DNA from: Calditrichaeota bacterium AABM5.125.24
GTDB lineage: Bacteria; Electryoneota; AABM5-125-24; Hatepunaeales; Hatepunaeaceae
Direction: 5' to 3'
Length of the DNA: 17,740 nucleotides
Assembly (NCBI GenBank): GCA_002127415.1
Contig: MWJR01000338.1
Coordinates: 1 to 17,740, forward strand
The notes below the pieces were generated by a model. It was given only the letters and a program-made list of their open reading frames with translations, searched no databases and was not told where the DNA came from. How positions within the stretch are numbered: the first letter of the stretch is position 1; every line of letters starts with the position of its first letter. The position numbers were made by a program, and so were the translations under genes. Below, in pieces: positions 7,895-14,029 of the stretch.

Positions 7895-7930
7895 ATTCTG
7901 CGACTTTGCGTGATGATATTCTCCGCGTGA
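7895..7930. repeat. ACGCAGAG-type repeat, inverted degenerate copy
   Basis: The stretch ATTCTGCGACTTTGCGTGAT and the following TCTCCGCGTGA are, on the minus strand, TCACGC-containing relatives of the repeats at 7112 and 7721. Together with 7721-7750 it makes an inverted pair enclosing about 145 bases. Confidence 0.5.
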
Positions 7931-8008
7931 AATTGCGCTGCCAGGTGTTTCATTGATAGAAAGGGTATGAATTGATGTGTTATTTACACGACTATTCAGA
8001 TTTCCATT

Positions 8009-8500
8009 ATGTCTGCTAGTAAGAAAACAGGTGTCAGGCGGGGACACTTGACACCACTTCCTGACGGGTGTGCAGCCTGGCGGCGGCGGATTCCTCGCCT
8101 GACAGCTCTTCCCGAGGACGCCCCGGAGCGGAGGGTCTGGGAGGAACATACCACAGGATGTCCAGAGTGCAACCGGGTGCTGGCTGAAGAGACCGAATTT
8201 CAGCGGCAGTTCGCAGCGCTCCCTGAGCCGGGACCGGCCTTTATAGCTACCGCTGTGATGCGACGGGTGAGGCAGCCCCACCGCAGCGCGATACGGCTCC
8301 GGCCCCGAAAGATTGCCTGGGGGTTGGCGAGCAGCCTTGCCGGTGTGGCGCTCGGCTTCTGGATAGCCGCCGCACTGCCGAACCCCAGCGGTAAGGTCGA
8401 TCCGCTCGAAGGCTATGATGCTGTGCTGACGGAGCTGGAGGATAATATGGAGCTGCTGATGTGGGAACTGGCCGGTAATAACGGGCAGGAGGCATCATGA
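8009..8500 (+). CDS. Zinc-finger anti-sigma factor, membrane-anchored
   Basis: The 163-residue product has the ZAS signature H47-x3-C51-x2-C54 (HTTGCPEC). An upstream C21 lies exactly 25 residues before the histidine, the ligand spacing known from RsrA. A single transmembrane helix follows (about 103-123), then a short C-terminal periplasmic part. Such proteins hold an ECF sigma factor at the membrane and release it on redox or envelope stress. No ECF sigma gene is adjacent. The ATG at 8009 has no Shine-Dalgarno sequence. A TTG at 8048 (residue 14), preceded by a G-rich stretch, is an alternative start that keeps all four putative ligands. The next gene overlaps its stop by 4 bases. Zinc binding and the partner are inferred. 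Confidence 0.75.
   Translation: MSASKKTGVRRGHLTPLPDGCAAWRRRIPRLTALPEDAPERRVWEEHTTGCPECNRVLAEETEFQRQFAALPEPGPAFIATAVMRRVRQPHRSAIRLRPRKIAWGLASSLAGVALGFWIAAALPNPSGKVDPLEGYDAVLTELEDNMELLMWELAGNNGQEAS
8030..8055. promoter_or_regulatory. Inverted repeat at the anti-sigma 5' end
   Basis: GGTGTCA (8030-8036) and TGACACC (8049-8055) are perfect inverted arms separated by 12 bases. A second inner pairing GTGTC/GACAC is also possible. It lies within the first 16 codons of the longer anti-sigma frame and spans the alternative TTG start. It could be an operator if translation starts at 8048, or a repeat-derived sequence. Confidence 0.4.
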
Positions 8501-8988
8501 ACCGCACCCGTTGGCTGATTGTGCTTCTGATAGTGTCGTGGACGCTGAACGTGGCCCTGGCGGTGGCTCTATATCTCAAGTCGGGCTATCGAACCGATGA
8601 TTTATTGAGGGTGGGTGACGCCGGCCCACCGGTCGTGAGAACTGCGCCGCCTCCGCCATTCGGCCCGATGGGCCCCGACTTTCGGCGCGATATAACCCCC
8701 CTGAAAGGCACTCGAGGCAGGCTGTTCAGTGAACTGGCCGGGTCCTTCAACAAAGATGAGCTCGACACAAGCCGCATTCTCCTCATCAGCGATTCCCTGA
8801 ACGAGATCAGGGGGCAGATGCAACGGTGTTTTGTCCGCCATCTGGCCCGGATGCACGATGATCTTCCCCCCGAAGCGCGACACCGGCTGGCTCAGATGAT
8901 AATGCATCGACTGGAAGGCGACCATGGCCCCGGACCTCATCGCCCACTGCGGATGGAGAGACAACATCGTAGAATTAAAAATAAGTAG
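8497..8988 (+). CDS. Periplasmic heavy-metal sensor-like protein (Metal_resist/CpxP type)
   Basis: This 163-residue protein has an N-terminal transmembrane anchor (about 6-26), a Pro-rich linker (PPPPFGPMGP, about 51-60) and an alpha-helical domain. The helical domain resembles Metal_resist/CpxP proteins: RGRLFSEL, LDTSRILLISDSLNEIRGQMQRCFVRHL and LPPEARHRLAQMI. The tail is His/Arg-rich. Proteins of this type sense metals or misfolded periplasmic protein and are often encoded with an anti-sigma factor. Its ATG overlaps the TGA of the anti-sigma gene (ATGA), so the two are probably translationally coupled. It probably works in the periplasm attached to the inner membrane. The family call rests on domain order and context and has moderate certainty; no metal ligand set can be named. 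Confidence 0.7.
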   Translation: MNRTRWLIVLLIVSWTLNVALAVALYLKSGYRTDDLLRVGDAGPPVVRTAPPPPFGPMGPDFRRDITPLKGTRGRLFSELAGSFNKDELDTSRILLISDSLNEIRGQMQRCFVRHLARMHDDLPPEARHRLAQMIMHRLEGDHGPGPHRPLRMERQHRRIKNK

Positions 8989-8990
8989 GG

Positions 8991-9015
8991 TGGGTGTAGC
9001 GCAAGCGAAATCCAC
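8991..9015. repeat. GGTGG...CCACC dispersed repeat
   Basis: GGTGGGTGTAGCGCAAGCGA followed by AATCCACC has short inverted ends (GGTGG/CCACC). It belongs to a kind of repeat seen in many bacterial genomes. It sits in the 86-base spacer between the two periplasmic-protein genes. Confidence 0.5.
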
Positions 9016-9021
9016 CGAACT

Positions 9022-9047
9022 GCCGCCAGGTGATGGCACCTGACGGC
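9022..9047. repeat. Hairpin with 11-bp arms upstream of the Spy-like gene
   Basis: GCCGCCAGGTG (9022-9032) pairs with CACCTGACGGC (9037-9047) with one mismatch around an ATGG loop. It is followed 15 bases later by the AGGAGG ribosome binding site of the next gene, so it would sit in that gene's leader. It could stabilise the mRNA or be a repeat. Confidence 0.55.
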
Positions 9048-9074
9048 ACTTAGAACCGAAACAGGAGGCTAAAG

Positions 9075-9605
9075 ATGAAAGCAACAACAATCAGCGCACT
9101 CATAGCAGCGCTACTGTTATCTTCGGGGCTGGCAATAGCTCAACCGCCGGCACCGATGGAACTGCCGTCACCGCCCTCCCCACCAGGATGGGGAATGAAG
9201 CGTGGGCCGTCTCAGGGGATGATGGGTCATTGCCGCGGGCTCAACCTGACCGAGGAGCAACGGGCCGAGATCTCCAAGCTGCGACTCGAACATCAGCGCG
9301 AGATGGTCGAGCTGCGCAGCGACATGGTGGCACTGCGGAACAAGTTAAAACTGCAGATCACCGCCGACAAGTTCAACCAGTCGGAAGTTGACGGGATTAC
9401 GGCCAAGCTGTCCAAGCTTCACCAGAAGCTGACACAGATGCATGTGAAGCACCTGCGCCAGGTGCGCGAGAAACTCACCCCGGATCAACGGGTCAAATTC
9501 GACAGCAAGGTTCTGTCGTGTGAGATGGGCCCGGGGCACGGCCGCGGTCAGAGGATGATGGGACCGCGCGGCCACGGTCAGAAAGGCGGCAGACGTCCCT
9601 GGTGA
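9075..9605 (+). CDS. Spy/CpxP-family periplasmic chaperone-like protein
   Basis: The 176-residue product has a signal peptide (about 1-22, cleavage near AIAQPP), a Pro/Met/Gly-rich linker and a helical domain. That domain carries the two LTxxQ motifs that define Spy/CpxP proteins: LTEEQ (58-62) and LTPDQ (134-138). Between them is a long charged amphipathic helix (EISKLRLEHQREMVELRSDM). The tail (150-176) is rich in His, Gly and Arg, which suggests metal binding. Family members are ATP-independent chaperones or stress sensors in the periplasm. The start has an excellent AGGAGG at 9063-9068 with a 6-base spacer. It is third in the anti-sigma set and probably belongs to the same stress response. 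Confidence 0.88.
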   Translation: MKATTISALIAALLLSSGLAIAQPPAPMELPSPPSPPGWGMKRGPSQGMMGHCRGLNLTEEQRAEISKLRLEHQREMVELRSDMVALRNKLKLQITADKFNQSEVDGITAKLSKLHQKLTQMHVKHLRQVREKLTPDQRVKFDSKVLSCEMGPGHGRGQRMMGPRGHGQKGGRRPW

Positions 9606-9774
9606 ATAGGGATATTGGCAGCGCCATCTTACGGTCTGACTGTATGTAACCCCACCTTGCTCCAGCAGGGGGGGAGTGATGCGCGTCTATAGTCTGATGG
9701 GCATTGGCAACTAGAGTTCTGTCAAGTGTAAAATGATGGCTCATATTCAGCCGGGTGTAATACTGCAATGATTG

Positions 9775-9819
9775 GGATCCCCCCCAACCCCCCTTAATAA
9801 TGGGGGTTGGGGGGGATCC
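9775..9819. repeat. Perfect 18-bp-arm hairpin of C and G tracts
   Basis: GGATCCCCCCCAACCCCC (9775-9792) pairs exactly with its complement at 9802-9819 around the loop CTTAATAAT. Its G-rich strand has runs of five and seven G, so it could also fold into a G-quadruplex. Related C-tract hairpins occur at 5461 and 11181. Confidence 0.85.
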
Positions 9820-9913
9820 AGCCAGTTGTCCAACCATTGTCATATTATGAGACATTATGTGATTGACATGACAATAGTTCTTAGTTGCTGAAATACGCGT
9901 ATCGTAAAATTCC

Positions 9914-9967
9914 GTAGTCGGGGCCGTCTCAAGCCCGACTGTCGGGGTTGAGGACAACCCCGACTAC
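9914..9967. repeat. GTAGTCGGGG-type hairpin repeat, copy 1
   Basis: The outer arms GTAGTCGGGG (9914-9923) and CCCCGACTAC (9958-9967) are perfect. Inner arms (GTCTCAAGCCCGAC against GTCGGGGTTGAGGAC) pair imperfectly, giving one long hairpin of 54 bases. A homologous copy is at 16501-16555. Confidence 0.8.
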
Positions 9968-10021
9968 AGGTTATCGAATCACGCCCCTACCGTTTTTTGG
10001 TAATTTCAGAGGTTATCCATT

Positions 10022-10597
10022 ATGAACCGGGAGCGGTTACACGCCATTTTCCAGGACCAGCTTGATGCTCACCGCCGCCTCGCCGAGCAGTCAAAAGAGG
10101 TTCTGATGCAGGTCGCCGGTGCGCTGGCTGATACGATTCGTCGCGGGGGCAAAGTGCTGCTCTTCGGCAATGGGGGTTCAGCCGCCGACGCCCAGCACGT
10201 AGCAGCTGAGCTGGTCGGCCGGTTCAGCCGTGAACGGGCTGCCTGGCCCGCCATCGCGCTCACCACGGATACATCGATTCTGACCTCAGTCGGTAATGAC
10301 TACGGTTTCGAGCGGGTGTTCTCGCGGCAGGTCGAGGCACTGGCCGGTCCTGACGACATCGCGGTGGGGATATCGACCAGCGGGAGGTCACCGAACGTTC
10401 TGCGGGGGCTGGAGGCGGCGCGGGCCGCCGGCGCCGCCACAATCGGTTTCACCGGTGGGAGCGGCGGGGAAATGACAGACTACTGCGACATATGCTTCAC
10501 GGCCCCGGCTGATAAAACAGCACGGATTCAGGAACTGCACATCGCCGCCTGGCATGCGGTATGTGAACTGGTGGAGGCGGAACTCACCGGAGAGTGA
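10022..10597 (+). CDS. gmhA: Sedoheptulose-7-phosphate isomerase (phosphoheptose isomerase)
   Basis: This 191-residue SIS-domain protein converts sedoheptulose 7-phosphate to D-glycero-D-manno-heptose 7-phosphate, the first step of heptose synthesis for lipopolysaccharide core or glycoproteins. Key motifs are LLFGNGGSAADAQHVAAELVGRF (about 46-68, phosphate and zinc binding), TDTSILTSVGNDYGFERVFSRQ, GISTSGRSPNV and the C-terminal RIQELHIAAWH with the catalytic histidine. Length and order match GmhA. The ATG at 10022 is preceded by AGAGG about 9 bases upstream. No other heptose genes are nearby, so it stands alone between repeat-rich spacers. It converges on the small minus-strand gene. Confidence 0.95.
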   Translation: MNRERLHAIFQDQLDAHRRLAEQSKEVLMQVAGALADTIRRGGKVLLFGNGGSAADAQHVAAELVGRFSRERAAWPAIALTTDTSILTSVGNDYGFERVFSRQVEALAGPDDIAVGISTSGRSPNVLRGLEAARAAGAATIGFTGGSGGEMTDYCDICFTAPADKTARIQELHIAAWHAVCELVEAELTGE

Positions 10598-10633
10598 CAC
10601 AGGACAATAGAACTTGACGAAATCCAGAGGAAC

Positions 10634-10654
10634 CCCGGATTCGGTGAATCCGGG
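10634..10654. terminator. Hairpin between convergent genes, possible bidirectional terminator
   Basis: CCCGGATTC (10634-10642) pairs with GAATCCGGG (10646-10654) around GGT. It lies between the 3' ends of gmhA and the minus-strand gene, directly abutting the latter's stop codon. No T tract follows on either strand, so it may be a dispersed palindrome rather than a true intrinsic terminator. Confidence 0.45.
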
Positions 10655-11005
10655 CTACGAGCTCAGTTCATCTGACGGTGGTTCCGGTTCATCCTTCTTA
10701 TCGAACAACCACGACCTGACAAATCGGGTGGCGTTATAGGGTTTCCTTGCGGCGAAATTGGAGAGCTGCTCCTTCAGGATTTCACTCCTGCGTGATTTAA
10801 GCTCGGTTTCCTCCTCTTCTGACTTAGCGGTAACTTCTCCACCGGACTCTCTCCCCTTCTCAAGCAGACGACGCTGAGCGCTGGTTTGCAGGAGGTGTCG
10901 TATGAATGTGATCACCATAATCACAATCAGAGCCACCACAGTCAACGCCATCAACCTCACAGTAAGGTTGAGGATTGCATCCAATATCGCTTCGTTCAAT
11001 ATCAA
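10655..11005 (-). CDS. Small single-pass membrane protein of unknown function
   Basis: I do not recognise a family for this 116-residue product. It has a hydrophobic N-terminal helix (about 12-36, VRLMALTVVALIVIMVITF). A basic stretch (RHLLQTSAQRRLLEKGRES) and a charged, probably helical cytoplasmic region (EEEETELKSRRSEILKEQL) follow. The tail is acidic (DEPEPPSDELSS). The annotated start is a TTG. GGGAG lies directly against it but six bases before a second TTG two codons later (10997-10999), which is the better start. It is the only minus-strand gene in the window and converges on gmhA. The overall look is of a small inner-membrane protein with a cytoplasmic coiled coil. It is probably real, because it reads open in a repeat-free stretch with plausible protein composition. 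Confidence 0.6.
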   Translation of the reverse strand: MILNEAILDAILNLTVRLMALTVVALIVIMVITFIRHLLQTSAQRRLLEKGRESGGEVTAKSEEEETELKSRRSEILKEQLSNFAARKPYNATRFVRSWLFDKKDEPEPPSDELSS

Positions 11006-11115
11006 CTCCCGGGTTTTATAATTCTCGGGTAGATGTGTATAGACACAGAGATAGGATTATATTAACCAGACCACATTATTGTTTATATGAATTGTCACTA
11101 CTGTCCCGGATGAAA

Positions 11116-11137
11116 CCCGGCGAGCAAGCTCGCCGGG
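11116..11137. repeat. Hairpin CCCGGCGAGC/GCTCGCCGGG
   Basis: Perfect 10-base arms (11116-11125 and 11128-11137) are separated by AA. It is inserted in the core of repeat copy B and absent from copy A. Confidence 0.75.
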
Positions 11138-11180
11138 CCACCGTAGTGGTGAATTGTCTGTAATCTGCTTATCTCCCTCC

Positions 11181-11202
11181 CCCCCCTTCTATTGAAGGGG
11201 GG
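11181..11202. repeat. C-tract/G-tract hairpin in repeat copy B
   Basis: CCCCCCTTC (11181-11189) pairs with GAAGGGGGG (11194-11202) around TATT. It is part of the extra core sequence of copy B and resembles the hairpins at 5461 and 9775. Confidence 0.7.
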
Positions 11203-11412
11203 AATAAAATGGGGGTTGTATTCTTATTACATAATATAGACTATAGGGACAATATTCCGGACAAACAATCACCCCCTTACTCCCCTCCCTCAGCTTTTCC
11301 TGACTTTCGTCAGGACAGGCGCTGCAATAGCAGTGGTGGGATAATGGATATGTCTGCCTTAAAATGGTCGGAGTAATATAAGGAAGATGTCCATCAAAGA
11401 AAGGTCGTCGAA

Positions 11413-11847
11413 ATGAAGGTGAAAGTCAGGATAAGGCAGATCGATGGGCTGGCTCTGGCGGGTTTCAGCGACAGCAATCACTGGGTTGCGATGGACGCCC
11501 CTCACAAGCTGGGTGGCTGCGCCGCCGGACCGCGCCCGATGGAGTTGATGCTGCTGGCGATTGCGGGCTGTGCGGCGATGGATATTCTCGCCATCCTGGA
11601 AAAGAAGCGGGTCAAGCTTCAGGGCTTCGAGGTGGATGTCGATGCGGAGCGCAAGGACGAACACCCGCAGATCTATACAAGGATAGAGCTGAACTATACG
11701 TTTATTGGCAGGAATATACGCAGCGAGGATGTCGAACGCTCCATAGAGCTGACGGATGAGAAGTATTGCGGCGCCATCGAAATGGTGAGAGGGCTCACTG
11801 AGATAGTTCACAGATTTCAGATAAAGGAGACTGAAGGACAGTTATGA
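11413..11847 (+). CDS. OsmC/YhfA family protein
   Basis: This 144-residue OsmC-fold protein has the two family cysteines: C53 in LLAIAGCAAMDI and C119 in DEKYCGAIEM. The GPRPMELMLLAIAGC helix is diagnostic. OsmC proteins reduce organic or fatty-acid hydroperoxides through these cysteines. The shorter YhfA-like branch, to which this one is closer, is less well defined. C36 in GGCAAGP is an additional cysteine near the active-site helix. The ATG at 11413 is preceded by AAAGG about 8 bases upstream. Its stop overlaps the start of the transporter gene by 4 bases (ATGA), so the two are translationally coupled. A redox-protective role beside a metal transporter and a radical SAM enzyme is inferred. 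Confidence 0.88.
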   Translation: MKVKVRIRQIDGLALAGFSDSNHWVAMDAPHKLGGCAAGPRPMELMLLAIAGCAAMDILAILEKKRVKLQGFEVDVDAERKDEHPQIYTRIELNYTFIGRNIRSEDVERSIELTDEKYCGAIEMVRGLTEIVHRFQIKETEGQL

Positions 11848-12866
11848 TAAGCGGCGTCCTGCAGCAGAGTCTGATGATAACGAGCTTCATCTTCGTGATG
11901 ATGCTCCTGATCGAATATCTCAATGTTTTAACACGCGGCGGTTGGCAGAGTCGTCTCAGAGATAATCACCTTGGTCAGTATCTGATTGCCGCTCTGATGG
12001 GCGCTGTTCCGGGTTGCCTGGGAGCCTTCACGGTTGTTTCACTCTATTCACACGGGATAGTCACGATTGGCGCTCTGGTGGCGGCTATGATCGCCACCAG
12101 CGGCGACGAGGCATTCGTGATGCTTGCAATGATACCGGACCGGTTCCTGCTGATTACGGCTGTCCTCTTTGTGGTCAGCCTGATGGCGGGATGGATGACA
12201 GATGTCGTGTTTCGAAGACACACCACCAGGGACCTGGTATGTTGCGACGGGTTTGAACTGCACGCCGGGGTCGAGCGCATCTCTTTCTCGAAGAAAGATG
12301 TTATCCTACAACTGAGGAACTGTTCTCTGGCACGCGGCTCTCTGTGCACTTTTCTCGCTGTTATCACCCTGTTCTTAATGCTTGGCGTCATAGGACCTCC
12401 GCAATGGAACTGGATTCGGGCCACACTGGTGCTGGTCTCCATCATCGGTCTGTTCATTGTGATCACCGTGCCGGAGCACTTTCTCGATGAACATCTGTGG
12501 AAGCACGTAGCCAGACGTCACCTGTGGAGGATATTCCTGTGGACTTTTGGTGCTCTGCTGTTCCTGGCGTATTTGTCACGTTATATGGACATGGAATCGT
12601 GGATTCGTGAGAGTCAACTCACTGTTCTCGTAATAGCCTGTCTGGTAGGTGTTATCCCTGAATCCGGGCCACATCTGATATTCGTTACTATGTATGCACA
12701 AGGAATGCTGCCGCTGAGTGTTCTGCTGGCGAGTTCGATCGTTCAGGACGGGCACGGGATGCTGCCGATGCTGGCCCATTCCAGGAGCGGATTTGTGGTT
12801 GTCAAGGGGATTAATCTCCTGATAGGATTAGCGGTCGGGTTGTTGGGTTACTGGGGAGGGTTTTAG
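11844..12866 (+). CDS. Putative 10-TM metal exporter (ArsP_2 / putative manganese transporter type)
   Basis: This 340-residue polytopic membrane protein matches the putative 10-TM heavy-metal exporter family. Recognisable segments are LLIEYLNVLTRGGW (21-34), QYLIAALMGAVPGCLGAF (45-62), LVAAMIATSGDEAFVML (78-94) and, in the second half, GVIPESGPHLIFVTMYAQG (269-287) and SSIVQDGHGMLPMLAHSRS. The two halves echo each other: GAVPG with SLYSHG and GVIPE with TMYAQG. This suggests an internal duplication, probably with inverted topology. A His-rich loop (EHFLDEHLWKHVARRH, 211-226) could bind metal. The substrate is unproven; names in databases range from arsenic to manganese. It is coupled to osmC by a 4-base overlap and followed 18 bases later by the radical SAM gene. 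Confidence 0.8.
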   Translation: MISGVLQQSLMITSFIFVMMLLIEYLNVLTRGGWQSRLRDNHLGQYLIAALMGAVPGCLGAFTVVSLYSHGIVTIGALVAAMIATSGDEAFVMLAMIPDRFLLITAVLFVVSLMAGWMTDVVFRRHTTRDLVCCDGFELHAGVERISFSKKDVILQLRNCSLARGSLCTFLAVITLFLMLGVIGPPQWNWIRATLVLVSIIGLFIVITVPEHFLDEHLWKHVARRHLWRIFLWTFGALLFLAYLSRYMDMESWIRESQLTVLVIACLVGVIPESGPHLIFVTMYAQGMLPLSVLLASSIVQDGHGMLPMLAHSRSGFVVVKGINLLIGLAVGLLGYWGGF

Positions 12867-12884
12867 GCAATGGAGGCTTAATCG

Positions 12885-13811
12885 ATGTTCATCTACGGGC
12901 CGGTTCCGTCACGGCGTCTGGGTCGCTCCCTGGGGGTGAGTCTCATCCCGGCAAAGACCTGCACATACTCCTGTGTTTACTGTCAGCTGGGAAGGACAAA
13001 CCGCCTCCAATCAAGACGCGAGAGTTTTTTCCCAAAGGAAAGAGTGCTCTCTGAGATCAGGAAACAACTGTCAATCTCGGAAGCGGACTTCATCAGCCTT
13101 GTAGGCGATGGTGAACCGACTTTATCCCTGGATATTGGCTGGCTCATTCAGAAGTGCAAGGAGAATACGGACAGGCCGATAGCTGTAATTACAAACGGAT
13201 CCATTCTGTTCAGACCGGATGTCAGAGATGAACTTATGGCGGCAGACGTGGTTATCCCCAGCCTCGATGCAGGTAGTGAGGAGGTTTTCAGGGCTGTCAA
13301 TCGGCCTCACGGCAATATAGAATATGACAGAATGCTGCAGGGTCAGGTGGATTTCCGGCGCGAGTATAAGGGACAGATCTGGTTGGAGGTTATGCTGGTT
13401 CACGGGGTTAACGACACCGAGGCTGCCCTGAAGGAGATACGCAGCGCCGCAGGCCAGATTATGCCCGACAGGCTCTACATCACCACGCCCATTCGCCCAC
13501 CGGCAGAACCATGGGTGGAGCCTCCGCCGCCTGATGAGATCATCAGGGCGCAGCAGATCCTCGGACAATCCTTCACCATCGATGAGAGAGAATCCGGCGG
13601 GTTCGGACTTGATTCATTCTCGGGCGCGCGTCAGGCTATCCTGGAGATCGGTTCCCGTCATCCATTGCGGCTGGAACAGGCCCTGGAGATTGAGAACGAG
13701 TTTGCAGAGTCGGGAACCGTAGAGATGATGTTGAAGGAGAAGAAACTGGTTAAAATATCATACAGTGCAATTGAATACCTGCTTCCGGATTACTTTGTCA
13801 GGAACAGGTAA
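12885..13811 (+). CDS. Radical SAM protein, COG0731 type
   Basis: This 308-residue enzyme has the radical SAM motif C26-x3-C30-x2-C33 (CTYSCVYCQLG) for the [4Fe-4S] cluster. GDGEPTL (74-80) is the AdoMet-contacting GGE-like motif. The opening MFIYGPVPSRRLGRSLGVSL is typical of the COG0731 group, related in name to wyosine synthetase-like proteins but of unknown reaction in bacteria. The C-terminal part (about 225-308) looks like a small helical add-on. These proteins are often encoded near NifX/NafY-like proteins in anaerobes, as here. The ATG at 12885 has GGAGG (12872-12876) at 8-base spacing. The gene ends the osmC operon. The family is sure; the substrate is unknown. Confidence 0.9.
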   Translation: MFIYGPVPSRRLGRSLGVSLIPAKTCTYSCVYCQLGRTNRLQSRRESFFPKERVLSEIRKQLSISEADFISLVGDGEPTLSLDIGWLIQKCKENTDRPIAVITNGSILFRPDVRDELMAADVVIPSLDAGSEEVFRAVNRPHGNIEYDRMLQGQVDFRREYKGQIWLEVMLVHGVNDTEAALKEIRSAAGQIMPDRLYITTPIRPPAEPWVEPPPPDEIIRAQQILGQSFTIDERESGGFGLDSFSGARQAILEIGSRHPLRLEQALEIENEFAESGTVEMMLKEKKLVKISYSAIEYLLPDYFVRNR

Positions 13812-13830
13812 TAAGGATGTTACTTCAAAT

Positions 13831-13986
13831 ATTAACCAGAACACTTTATAGCACTACCACGTTAAGTATGTTTGTTATGTTACTGTTATTACTGTCATTG
13901 CGAGGAACGAAGTGACGAAGCAATCTAATCGACACAAATACTTGAGATTGCTTCACTTCGTTCGCAATGACAGCGATTACTTAACG
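13831..13986. repeat. ATTGCGAG-type long palindromic repeat with element-like left end
   Basis: The left edge ATTAACCAGAACACTTTAT resembles the left module start of the bipartite repeat (16 of 19). The inverted arms are CGTTAAGTA (13860-13868) with TACTTAACG (13978-13986), CTGTCATTGCGA (13892-13903) with TCGCAATGACAG (13962-13973), and GAAGCAATCT (13917-13926) with AGATTGCTTC (13945-13954), all perfect. ATTGCGAG...GAAGCAATC repeats of this sort are widespread in bacteria. With the structure at 14030 it accounts for most of the 326-base gap 13812-14137, which has no gene. Confidence 0.8.
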
Positions 13987-14029
13987 AAGTAGTGATAGTA
14001 ATGGGGGCGGATTATTGTGCGTATTCGCT

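Larger units (their letters stand above)
9606..10021. other. 416-base gene-free spacer of repeats
   Basis: Between the Spy-like gene and gmhA no coding sequence is credible. The spacer holds a weak CCTTGCT/AGCAGGG hairpin near 9655-9672, the 18-bp C-tract/G-tract hairpin at 9775-9819 and the GTAGTC-type hairpin at 9914-9967. The rest is AT-richer DNA. A minus-strand frame here is built from the repeats. Confidence 0.7.
11061..11378. repeat. Bipartite dispersed repeat, copy B (318 bp)
   Basis: The left module is 11061-11106 and the right module 11236-11276. The conserved tail runs to 11378, just before osmC. The core here (11107-11235) is 95 bases longer than in copy A and holds two extra hairpins. 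The tail is interrupted by a third (TCCTGAC/GTCAGGA, 11298-11315). It fills most of the 407-base gap 11006-11412, in which I see no gene. Confidence 0.85.

Noticed and set aside
7886..8281. Minus-strand open frame of 131 codons over the maf/anti-sigma gap
   Set aside because: It is partly encoded by repeats and partly antisense to the anti-sigma gene.
9493..9957. Minus-strand open frame of 154 codons over the spacer before gmhA
   Set aside because: Much of it is the translation of two hairpin repeats and it overlaps the end of the Spy-like gene; no protein-like composition.
10975..11163. Plus-strand frame of 62 codons
   Set aside because: It lies mostly inside dispersed repeat copy B.
11340..11412. 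Second sigma-54 promoter before osmC
   Set aside because: The best GG...GC pair is 8 bases apart rather than 10.
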